Source: Lachnospiraceae bacterium UBA7225
GTDB taxonomy: Bacteria; Bacillota; Clostridia; Lachnospirales; Lachnospiraceae
DNA length: 11,282 nt
Assembly (NCBI GenBank): GCA_002473385.1
Contig: DKTR01000126.1
Span: forward strand, 27,751 to 39,032
Direction: 5' to 3'
The notes under the pieces are model-generated. The model made no database searches. It was not told the DNA's origin and worked only from the letters and a program-made list of their open reading frames with translations. A program made the translations under genes and the position numbers. Shown here piece after piece: positions 1-5,216 of the stretch. Each line of letters starts with the position of its first letter. Within the stretch, counting starts at the first letter, position 1.

Positions 1-11
1 AATTTAGCCAT
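1..11 (-). CDS. Start of a truncated minus-strand gene (possibly rubrerythrin-like)
   Basis: Only the first three codons and part of a fourth are in the window, reading Met-Ala-Lys and then Phe or Leu. A good ribosome binding site (AAAGGAG, about 8 bases before the ATG) and a near-consensus promoter lie upstream, so this is a real gene start. In many clostridia a perR gene is followed by a rubrerythrin or another peroxide-defence gene. Some of those proteins begin Met-Ala-Lys-Phe, which would fit, but three residues cannot identify a protein. The function is inferred from position only. Confidence 0.6.
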
Positions 12-47
12 GATAATATTCTCCTTTATATTTTAAATTTTTAAAAT

Positions 48-62
48 CAGTAATGATTACTG
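48..62. promoter_or_regulatory. 15-bp perfect palindrome, candidate PerR/Fur operator
   Basis: CAGTAATGATTACTG is a perfect 7-1-7 inverted repeat. It has the same architecture and core (TAAT-N-ATTA) as the PerR box of Bacillus, matching 8 of the 14 defined positions. It lies just downstream of the -10 element of the minus-strand promoter, where a bound repressor would block transcription. A related element occupies the same place at the perR promoter. Confidence 0.6.
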
Positions 63-69
63 TTCTTAT

Positions 70-98
70 AATATAGCATAAGATATTAAACTTGTCAA
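70..98 (-). promoter_or_regulatory. Sigma-A promoter of the truncated upstream gene
   Basis: Reading the minus strand, -35 TTGACA (93-98) and -10 TATATT (70-75) are separated by 17 bases. The candidate operator at 48-62 and the ribosome binding site of the gene starting at position 11 follow. The promoter lies beyond the perR stop codon, so the gene can be transcribed separately from perR. Confidence 0.8.
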
Positions 99-192
99 GC
101 AGTCCAAAATATTTTCTTTTTATTCTTTTAGAAGCCCATTACTGTTCGGCCAGGCTTCAGATACCTGCCGCCCGGGAACCGGGACAATGAAT

Positions 193-588
193 TCAACTAT
201 CAGAGTGTTTGCTGCAGTTTTCGCAGATACCGATAAACGTAGTTGTGTATCCTTCAATTTGACCGCGGAATTTTTCACGGGCTGTTTCCATGATATAGTC
301 GATATTTTCCATTTCCAGATCAGATACGCTATGGCAGCAACGGCAGACAAAATGGTTATGCGGCTGAGTGTTGTAATCATAGCGCTCTGCCCCGTCCCCG
401 GTATGGATGCGGTTGATTTCTCCAAGATCGGAGAGCAGACCAAGATTGCGGTATACGGTGCCAAGGCTGATATTGGGATATATCTGCCGGAGATTCTGAT
501 AGACAGTATCTGCTGTAGGGTGATCTTTGCGCCCGGCGAGAAAATGCTTGATAGATTCCCTCTGGCGGCTGTACTTTATATTTGCCAT
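193..588 (-). CDS. perR: Fur-family transcriptional repressor, PerR type
   Basis: This 131-residue protein is the usual size for Fur/PerR. An N-terminal winged helix (about residues 1-75, with a recognition region near SLGTVYRNL) is followed by a metal-binding dimerisation domain. Two CxxC pairs (Cys82/Cys85 and Cys122/Cys125) form the expected structural zinc site. By motif alignment, all five regulatory ligands of Bacillus PerR are present as His23, Asp71, His77, His79 and Asp90. Asp at the last position is typical of peroxide-sensing PerR rather than iron-sensing Fur. In the family, metal-catalysed oxidation of the His ligands releases the repressor from DNA and induces peroxide defence. 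The gene has its own consensus promoter with a candidate autoregulatory box. The start is the ATG after an AATTTGGAGGAAAT ribosome binding site. PerR against Fur or Zur is judged from residues only. Confidence 0.85.
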   Translation of the reverse strand: MANIKYSRQRESIKHFLAGRKDHPTADTVYQNLRQIYPNISLGTVYRNLGLLSDLGEINRIHTGDGAERYDYNTQPHNHFVCRCCHSVSDLEMENIDYIMETAREKFRGQIEGYTTTFIGICENCSKHSDS

Positions 589-601
589 ATTTCCTCCAAA
601 T

Positions 602-616
602 TAATAATAATTCCTG
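602..616. promoter_or_regulatory. Candidate PerR operator at the perR promoter
   Basis: On the minus strand the element reads CAGGAATTATTATTA. It matches the perfect palindrome at 48-62 at 11 of 15 positions. Both elements are preceded by the same AAGAA sequence just after the -10 hexamer. Its place between promoter and ribosome binding site fits autorepression. It is less symmetric than the other copy. Confidence 0.45.
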
Positions 617-621
617 TTCTT

Positions 622-650
622 ATTATAAACAATGTTTTCCTGGATGTCAA
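622..650 (-). promoter_or_regulatory. Sigma-A promoter of perR
   Basis: Reading the minus strand, -35 TTGACA (645-650) and -10 TATAAT (622-627) are both perfect consensus, with a 17-base spacer. This is a very strong promoter. That makes sense for an autorepressed regulator gene. Confidence 0.88.
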
Positions 651-670
651 TGGAAAGAAAAGGAGAGTGG

Positions 671-699
671 TTCACAAAGATTGCGGAATATGTTATCAT
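671..699 (+). promoter_or_regulatory. Promoter of the yitT-family gene with a palindromic -10 region
   Basis: -35 TTCACA (671-676) and -10 TATCAT (694-699) are 17 bases apart, one mismatch each from the sigma-A consensus. An 11-bp perfect palindrome, GTTATCATAAC (692-702), overlaps the -10 element. This could be an operator. The start codon follows about 33 bases later. Confidence 0.6.
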
Positions 700-732
700 A
701 ACGGCAGATATAGAAAGAGGGGTGTTGTCACG

Positions 733-1593
733 ATGGAACAAAGGAAGCATGAAATTTTTACGCAGATTTTCTGGGAAATTGTCGGGAGTATCTGTGTTGC
801 AGCAGGGATTTATAATTTCGCGGCGCAAGCGGAATTTCCGATGAGCGGTTTTTCAGGCATTTCCATTATTTTATATCAGCTCTGGAATGTGCCGATCGGT
901 CTGTCAACTATTTTGCTGAATATACCGGTAAGTATTCTGTGTTTCCGTCTTCTGGGGAAACGTTTTTTTATCAGTTCCATGCGCTGCATGGTGATTTCTT
1001 CTGTTCTGATTGATTACGTGGCTCCGCTTTTCCCGGTTTATACCGGCAGCAGGCTGCTGGCAGCGCTCTGTACAGGGGTCATTGCCGGGCTGGGCTTTGC
1101 CGTTATTTATATGAAAGGTTCTTCCACAGCCGGCATGGATTTTATTATTATGGCTGTGAAAAAGAAGAAACCGCATATACCGGTGGGACAGATTATTTTT
1201 TTCTCGGATTTGACTGTTGTACTTATCGGCGGGATTATTCTGCAGGATATGGATGGCATTATTTATGGTATCATTGTAACATTCCTGCTCTCTACGGTGG
1301 TAGATAAGCTGATGTACGGCGTAAATGCGGGAAAGCTGGCGATGATTGTTACAGACCACGGACAGCTTATCTGTGATGTGATCGACGAGACCTGCCAGCG
1401 GGGGACAACGCAGATAAATGCGGCAGGCGGATACCGGGGCGACCGCCGTCAGATTGTGATGTGTGCATGCAGCAATAAAGAAATGTACAGCGTCCGGCAG
1501 GCGGTAAAAAAGGCGGATCCACATGCCTTCATTATTATTATTGAATCTAATGAGGTCCACGGGGAAGGATTCCGGAATATCCAGATAGGATAG
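733..1593 (+). CDS. YitT family membrane protein (YitT membrane domain plus DUF2179)
   Basis: This 286-residue integral membrane protein has the usual family length. Hydrophobic segments fill about residues 14-190, including the family-typical GSSTAGMD stretch (129-136), which continues into a Lys-rich cytoplasmic loop. The C-terminal soluble domain (about 200-286) matches DUF2179. It has the RGTT motif (223-226), a following Gly-Gly-Tyr, and an Asp-Pro-x-Ala-Phe segment ending in a Gly-Glu-Gly-Phe element. The family is widespread in Bacillota; its substrate is not established, although transport has been proposed. The frame is open back to 187 across the perR region. The ATG at 733 was chosen because it follows a GAGGGG ribosome binding site and a promoter, and homologues begin just before the first membrane helix. 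It is divergent from perR and convergent with the DtxR-type gene. Confidence 0.9.
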   Translation: MEQRKHEIFTQIFWEIVGSICVAAGIYNFAAQAEFPMSGFSGISIILYQLWNVPIGLSTILLNIPVSILCFRLLGKRFFISSMRCMVISSVLIDYVAPLFPVYTGSRLLAALCTGVIAGLGFAVIYMKGSSTAGMDFIIMAVKKKKPHIPVGQIIFFSDLTVVLIGGIILQDMDGIIYGIIVTFLLSTVVDKLMYGVNAGKLAMIVTDHGQLICDVIDETCQRGTTQINAAGGYRGDRRQIVMCACSNKEMYSVRQAVKKADPHAFIIIIESNEVHGEGFRNIQIG

Positions 1594-1594
1594 C

Positions 1595-1633
1595 GTGGCA
1601 GGGTCAGTCTGTCTCCTGCCGCACATGTTTTTT
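1595..1633 (+). terminator. Possible terminator of the yitT-family gene
   Basis: GTGGCAGG (1595-1602) can pair with CCTGCCGC (1615-1622), including one G-U pair, around a 12-base loop. A run of six T (1628-1633) follows after five bases. It overlaps the 3' end of the convergent regulator gene. The loop is long and the T run is displaced, so the call is weak. Confidence 0.3.
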
Positions 1634-1975
1634 CATCGCCTGGAAGCTTTCTTCGCTGATGACATGCTCAATGCGGCAGGCATCCTCCGCGGCAGTTTTT
1701 GGGGAAACACCCAGATTTGTGAGCCATTCGGTGAGCAGTGTATGGCGCTCGTATATTTTTTCAGCAATCTGCCTGCCGGAATCAAGCAGGGTGATGAAGC
1801 CGTTTTCGTCCATATGAATATAGCCGTTTTCACGCAGATTTTTCATAGCAACACTGACGCTTGGCTTTGAAAAACCCATTTCCGATACGATGTCGATCGA
1901 GCGGACATTTCCGATACGGTTTTGCAGTATCAGTATGGTTTCTAAATAATTTTCTGCGGATTCCAGAATTTTCAT
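1604..1975 (-). CDS. Short DtxR/MntR-family metal-dependent regulator
   Basis: This 123-residue regulator has an N-terminal winged helix (about 1-65, with SKPSVSVAMKNL as recognition region) and a helical metal-binding and dimerisation domain. It ends before the SH3-like third domain of full DtxR, so it is MntR-sized. Its ligand region reads ACRIEHVIS (99-107), which closely matches the DtxR/IdeR motif with Cys102, Glu105 and His106. Here the equivalents are Cys100, Glu103 and His104, with His78 and Glu83 also present. MntR carries Glu in place of that Cys. The N-terminal ligand position (Met10 in DtxR, Asp8 in MntR) is Asn9, and Glu12 corresponds to MntR Glu11. It is divergent to the ferrous iron operon, whose promoter carries symmetric boxes, so it is most likely an Fe(II)-dependent repressor of feo. 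The ribosome binding site AGAAAGGA lies about 14 bases from the ATG, which is long. Confidence 0.88.
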   Translation of the reverse strand: MKILESAENYLETILILQNRIGNVRSIDIVSEMGFSKPSVSVAMKNLRENGYIHMDENGFITLLDSGRQIAEKIYERHTLLTEWLTNLGVSPKTAAEDACRIEHVISEESFQAMKKHVRQETD

Positions 1976-2092
1976 AACACTTTGTAAAATCCTTTCTTAC
2001 ATTAATTCGTCACGTTTGGGTCTGTTATCGCTTATATTTAAGTATAACGTACCTTTCTGGAAAAGAAAAGGAAAAATTTATGAAAGTACTTC

Positions 2093-2121
2093 TTGACAAA
2101 ATGGTTAGCAAGTGCTAACCT
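2093..2121 (+). promoter_or_regulatory. Candidate promoter of the feo operon
   Basis: -35 TTGACA (2093-2098) is perfect. With a 17-base spacer the -10 would be TAACCT (2116-2121), which is poor. The spacer and -10 are built almost wholly from the palindrome at 2103-2120, so repressor binding would exclude RNA polymerase. The -10 assignment is uncertain. Confidence 0.6.
2103..2120. promoter_or_regulatory. Feo operator box 1 (perfect 18-bp palindrome)
   Basis: GGTTAGCAAGTGCTAACC is a perfect 8-2-8 inverted repeat located between and over the promoter elements. Its half-site resembles the TTAGGTTAG half of known DtxR/IdeR boxes. The divergent DtxR-family gene is the obvious partner. Binding is inferred. 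Confidence 0.75.
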
Positions 2122-2127
2122 ATATAC

Positions 2128-2145
2128 GGTTAGCCAAAACTAACA
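2128..2145. promoter_or_regulatory. Feo operator box 2
   Basis: GGTTAGCCAAAACTAACA repeats the GGTTAG-N6-CTAAC pattern of box 1, with arms GTTAG and CTAAC around six bases. Its centre is 25 bp from that of box 1, downstream of the promoter. Two adjacent sites suggest that two regulator dimers bind. Confidence 0.65.
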
Positions 2146-2151
2146 ACGATT

Positions 2152-2179
2152 GGCGGGAAAATTTCCGCCCAGGTTTTTT
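2152..2179 (+). terminator. Terminator-like hairpin in the feo leader (possible attenuator)
   Basis: GGCGG (2152-2156) pairs with CCGCC (2165-2169). A G-U and one or two A-U pairs extend the stem inward over the A/T-rich loop. Four bases later there is a run of six T (2174-2179). It lies between the promoter and the first feoA, so it could end transcripts before the operon. No alternative antiterminator pairing was clear to me. Confidence 0.4.
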
Positions 2180-2201
2180 GTATATAAGGAGGGAAAAGCG
2201 T

Positions 2202-2414
2202 ATGATGCCCCTGACGATGGCAAGAAGAGGAGAAACGGTTACAATTCAGGGAATTACCGGAAAGGACGAGGTGAGACAGCATCTGGTAGAGCTGGGGTTT
2301 CTTGTTAACGGAGAGATTACGGTAGTAAACCGCATTGGCGGCAATTTCATCTTACAGGTAAAAGACGGCAGAGTGGCATTGGACCGGTCCATGGCCAATC
2401 GAATTATGATCTGA
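2202..2414 (+). CDS. feoA: FeoA family protein, first copy
   Basis: This 70-residue protein (69 if the second ATG is used) matches the compact SH3-like FeoA fold. It has a Gly-rich turn in ITGKDEVRQHLVELGF, followed by the characteristic Leu-Gly-Phe and x-Val-x-Asn/Arg segments, and a C-terminal strand with basic and Ala-Asn residues. FeoA is a small cytoplasmic protein needed with FeoB for Fe(II) import; it is thought to bind the transporter. The start was placed at the first of two ATGs because an excellent ribosome binding site (AAGGAGGG, 2186-2193) sits 8 bases upstream. The frame is open back to 2112, but that extension crosses the operator boxes and leader. Only 11 bases separate it from the second feoA. 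Confidence 0.88.
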   Translation: MMPLTMARRGETVTIQGITGKDEVRQHLVELGFLVNGEITVVNRIGGNFILQVKDGRVALDRSMANRIMI

Positions 2415-2425
2415 GGAGGAGAAGT

Positions 2426-2647
2426 ATGAAAACGTTGAGAGATGCAGAAGTGGGTTCGACCGTTGCAGTGGTCGGGCTGCACGGCGAGGGTCCGGTGAAG
2501 CGCCGGATTATGGATATGGGCATTACCAAAGGTGTGGAGATTCGGGTGCGCAAGGTTGCCCCGCTGGGTGATCCGATGGAACTGAACATCCGGGGATATG
2601 AATTATCCATTCGGAAAGCGGATGCAGAAATGGTGGAAATAAGATAA
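2426..2647 (+). CDS. feoA: FeoA family protein, second copy
   Basis: This 73-residue FeoA-fold protein follows the first copy after 11 bases, with a GAGGAG ribosome binding site. It is the more canonical of the two: GEGPVKRRIMDMGITKGVEI is the classic FeoA core, followed by the APLGDPMELNIRGYELSIR segment that is highly typical of FeoA. The two copies are clearly diverged from each other, so this is an old pair and not a recent duplication. Tandem feoA genes ahead of feoB are common in clostridia. One copy may serve FeoB directly and the other may have a distinct partner, but the sequence does not say which. Confidence 0.93.
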   Translation: MKTLRDAEVGSTVAVVGLHGEGPVKRRIMDMGITKGVEIRVRKVAPLGDPMELNIRGYELSIRKADAEMVEIR

Positions 2648-2668
2648 AGAAATTTTTTTAGGACAAAA

Positions 2669-2686
2669 GGTTAGAAAAAACTAACC
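2669..2686. promoter_or_regulatory. Feo box 3, between the second feoA and feoB
   Basis: GGTTAGAAAAAACTAACC has perfect 6-bp arms around six A and matches the pattern of boxes 1 and 2. It lies in the 57-base gap before feoB, directly ahead of its ribosome binding site (AAGGGAG). No convincing promoter accompanies it. In RNA it could also form a 6-bp hairpin beside the ribosome binding site. Confidence 0.65.
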
Positions 2687-2704
2687 AAGAAAGGGAGAAA
2701 AGCA

Positions 2705-4897
2705 ATGGAATTAAAAATCGCACTTGCGGGTAACCCGAACAGCGGCAAAACCACACTTTTTAACAGCTTGACGGGTTCCAGCCAGTATGTTGGAAACTGG
2801 CCGGGCGTTACCGTTGAAAAGAAAGAGGGACGTCTCAAAGGAAATAAAGAGGTGGTCATCCAGGACCTGCCTGGAATTTATTCCCTGTCACCGTACACTC
2901 TGGAGGAGGTAGTATCCAGAACCTATCTGGTAACACAGAAGCCGGATGCCATTCTGAATATTGTAGATGGAACCAATATTGAACGGAATCTGTATCTGAC
3001 GACACAGCTTCTTGAACTCGGGCTGCCGACCGTTGTTGCAGTCAATATGATGGATCTCGTGCGCAAGAACGGGGATCAGATTGATTTAAATAAGCTCGGC
3101 AGGGCGCTGGGCTGCGAGGCAGTTGAGATGAGCGCCCTCAAATCACAGGGGAGTATAGAAGCGGCAAACAAAGCCGTGGAGGCGGCCAGGGCAAAGAAGG
3201 CAAATGGACCGCTCAGAATGTACACCGGATGCGTAGAGAAGGCAATCAGTCAGATTGAAACGGTTATCTCAGACAAGGTGGATGCGCAGTATTTGCGCTG
3301 GTATGCTGTAAAGCTCTTTGAGCGGGATGAAAAGGTTCTGGAGGAGCTGCGGCTTACCGGCTCTGTAAAACAGGATGTAGAGAATGCGGCAGTTGCATGT
3401 GAAAAAGAGCTGGATGACGATGCCGAGAGCATCATCACCAACCAGAGATATGACTTTATCAGCGGCATTGTCGCGAAAGCGGTAAAGAAGAAACGCGAAA
3501 AGCACGGTCTGTCTGCATCGGATAAGATTGATCAGATTGTGACGAACCGTATTCTGGCGCTGCCGGTTTTTGCTGTGATTATGTTTGCTATTTACGCGAT
3601 TGCGATGGGCGGATATCCGTTCTCCATCGGAACTATGGGCACAGACTGGGTAAATGACGTGCTGTTCGGGGAAATTGTTCCGGGCGCATTAGACAGCATT
3701 CTCGGTGTGCTGCATGTAGAAGGCGCGCTTTACGGACTGATTCAGGATGGTATCGTGGCGGGTGTCGGCGCGGTGCTTGGCTTTGTTCCGCAGATTCTGG
3801 TACTGTTTTTCTTCCTGGCGATCCTGGAGGATATCGGCTATATGGCGCGTGTTGCGTTCATTATGGACCGCATTTTCCGCCGCTTCGGACTTTCCGGGAA
3901 GAGCTTTATTCCGATGCTCGTTGCAACAGGCTGCGGTGTGCCGGGTATCATGGCATCCCGTACCATTGAGCAAGATCGTGACCGTAAGATGACAATTATG
4001 ACAACCGGATTTATTCCGTGCGGTGCAAAGATGCCCATTATTGGTCTGTTTGCGGGTGCGGTATTCGGAGGCTCTTCTCTGGTGGCAGTCTCTGCATTTT
4101 TTATCGGTATTGCAGCAGTTGTTATTTCCGGTATTATGCTGAAAAAGTTTAAAGCATTTGCCGGTGAACCGGCTCCGTTCGTTATGGAGCTCCCGGCGTA
4201 CCATCTCCCGTCGGCAGGCAATGTTCTCCGTGCAACCTGGGAGCGCGGCTGGTCCTTTATCAAGAGAGCTGGTACCGTCATCCTGCTCAGCTCGATTGTA
4301 CTCTGGTTCCTGCAGGGCTTTGGTTTTACGGACGGCAGCTTTGGTATGGTAGAGGACAACAATACTTCTCTGCTGGCGGCAATCGGAAATGCTGTGGCAT
4401 GGATCTTTGCGCCTCTCGGCTGGGTTGGCGACATGGCATGGAAGGCCACCGTTGCAACAGTCACTGGTCTGATTGCAAAAGAAGAAGTTGTAAATACCTT
4501 TGGTGTGTTATATCATTATGCAGGAGAGCTCTCCGAGACAGGCGACGAGGTATGGAATCTGATTGCGGCAGATTTTACCGCACTCAGCGCGTATAGCTTT
4601 ATGATATTTAATCTGCTCTGCGCACCGTGCTTTGCTGCAATGGGAGCAATTAAGCGTGAGATGAACAATACGAAGTGGACACTTGGTGCAATCGGTTATA
4701 TGTGCGGTTTCGCATATGTAATCGCGCTGATCGTATACCAGCTTGGCGGTCTGATTACCGGAGAGGTTGGATTTAACATCTTTACGATCGCAGCTCTGGC
4801 AGCTCTGGCAGCGCTGATTTATCTGCTTTTCCGCAAGGGCTATCAGCCGGATGGGCATTACAGTGTAAATGCCAAAATGTCAGCGAGTGCAAGATAA
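2705..4897 (+). CDS. feoB: FeoB ferrous iron transport protein
   Basis: This 730-residue protein is a full-length FeoB, the GTPase-linked inner-membrane Fe(II) importer. The N-terminal G domain shows G1 GNPNSGKT (9-16), G3 DLPG (54-57), G4 NMMD (114-117; NxxD form) and G5 SALK (143-146). The GNWPGVTVEKKEG stretch covers switch I. A helical regulatory segment follows (about 165-275). The membrane part begins near residue 285. It contains the two conserved gate motifs with Cys410 (GCGVPG) and Cys439 (PCGAKMP), and a C-terminal membrane section with APCFAAMGAIKRE. There is no sign of truncation or frameshift. The ATG is preceded by AAGGGAG at 7 bases. It is cotranscribed with both feoA genes and the Cys-rich protein. 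Control by iron through the boxes at 2103, 2128 and 2669 is inferred. Confidence 0.98.
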   Translation: MELKIALAGNPNSGKTTLFNSLTGSSQYVGNWPGVTVEKKEGRLKGNKEVVIQDLPGIYSLSPYTLEEVVSRTYLVTQKPDAILNIVDGTNIERNLYLTTQLLELGLPTVVAVNMMDLVRKNGDQIDLNKLGRALGCEAVEMSALKSQGSIEAANKAVEAARAKKANGPLRMYTGCVEKAISQIETVISDKVDAQYLRWYAVKLFERDEKVLEELRLTGSVKQDVENAAVACEKELDDDAESIITNQRYDFISGIVAKAVKKKREKHGLSASDKIDQIVTNRILALPVFAVIMFAIYAIAMGGYPFSIGTMGTDWVNDVLFGEIVPGALDSILGVLHVEGALYGLIQDGIVAGVGAVLGFVPQILVLFFFLAILEDIGYMARVAFIMDRIFRRFGLSGKSFIPMLVATGCGVPGIMASRTIEQDRDRKMTIMTTGFIPCGAKMPIIGLFAGAVFGGSSLVAVSAFFIGIAAVVISGIMLKKFKAFAGEPAPFVMELPAYHLPSAGNVLRATWERGWSFIKRAGTVILLSSIVLWFLQGFGFTDGSFGMVEDNNTSLLAAIGNAVAWIFAPLGWVGDMAWKATVATVTGLIAKEEVVNTFGVLYHYAGELSETGDEVWNLIAADFTALSAYSFMIFNLLCAPCFAAMGAIKREMNNTKWTLGAIGYMCGFAYVIALIVYQLGGLITGEVGFNIFTIAALAALAALIYLLFRKGYQPDGHYSVNAKMSASAR

Positions 4898-4912
4898 GAA
4901 GGAGGAGATAAA

Positions 4913-5089
4913 ATGCCCGCATTTCTTGGAAATCTGATTGTAATTCTGATATTGGCAGCGGCAGTATTTTTGATAACCCGCTCCATGATAAGATCCGGTA
5001 AAGAGGGATCGCACTGCACAGGGAACTGCAGTACCTGCGGCGGCTGCGGGGGCGGAAGCAAAAAGCCGCGCAAACAGGTGAATAAGTAA
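4913..5089 (+). CDS. FeoB-associated Cys-rich membrane protein
   Basis: This is a 58-residue protein, 15 bases after feoB, with a strong AAGGAGGAG ribosome binding site. One N-terminal membrane helix (about residues 5-22) is followed by a basic stretch and a Cys cluster (Cys35, Cys39, Cys42, Cys45) spaced CxxxCxxCxxC, then a Gly-rich and Lys-rich tail. This layout matches the small FeoB-associated Cys-rich family that follows feoB in many clostridia. The Cys cluster is suited to bind iron or a cluster at the membrane face, but its role is unproven. It is placed like FeoC of enterobacteria but is not a winged-helix protein. It is the last gene before the operon terminator. Confidence 0.9.
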   Translation: MPAFLGNLIVILILAAAVFLITRSMIRSGKEGSHCTGNCSTCGGCGGGSKKPRKQVNK

Positions 5090-5095
5090 GAGAAG

Positions 5096-5123
5096 ACCCG
5101 GACAATTTGTCCGGGTTCTTTTT
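5096..5123. terminator. Bidirectional terminator between feo operon and mecA
   Basis: ACCCGGACA (5096-5104) and TGTCCGGGT (5108-5116) form a 9-bp perfect stem with a 3-base loop, followed by TTCTTTTT on the plus strand. Read on the minus strand, the same stem is followed by a T-rich TCTTCTCTT stretch. It can therefore serve convergent mecA as well. Confidence 0.9.
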
Positions 5124-5211
5124 GCCATGCATCCGAAGGGAGCTGCCGGTGGCAGGTCCTGTAGGTTGCCATGTATCCGAAGGGAGCTGCCGGTGGCAGG
5201 TCCTGTAGGTA
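5124..5211. repeat. Two tandem copies of a 44-bp hairpin-forming repeat
   Basis: The unit runs 5124-5167 and again 5168-5211, with 42 of 44 bases identical (the seventh and the last base differ). Each unit can fold on itself: CTGCC pairs with GGCAG around GGT, extended past one mismatch by AGGG-like bases pairing with TCCT. The array fills the gap between the operon terminator and the mecA stop codon. No open frame of interest crosses it. Confidence 0.9.
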
Positions 5212-5216
5212 CACTG

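Noticed and set aside
120..192. Hairpin GAAGCC...GGCTTC downstream of perR as a terminator
   Set aside because: The loop is 16 bases and the minus-strand sequence after it is A-rich, not T-rich. It is not a credible terminator.
187..732. Long N-terminal extension of the yitT-family reading frame
   Set aside because: It runs antisense through perR, lacks a ribosome binding site, and homologues start at the membrane domain. The ATG at 733 has a promoter and ribosome binding site.
2032..2043. CTTATATTTAAG near-palindrome upstream of the DtxR-family gene as an operator
   Set aside because: The arms are only four bases, A/T-rich, and unlike the GGTTAG boxes. Chance is a sufficient explanation.
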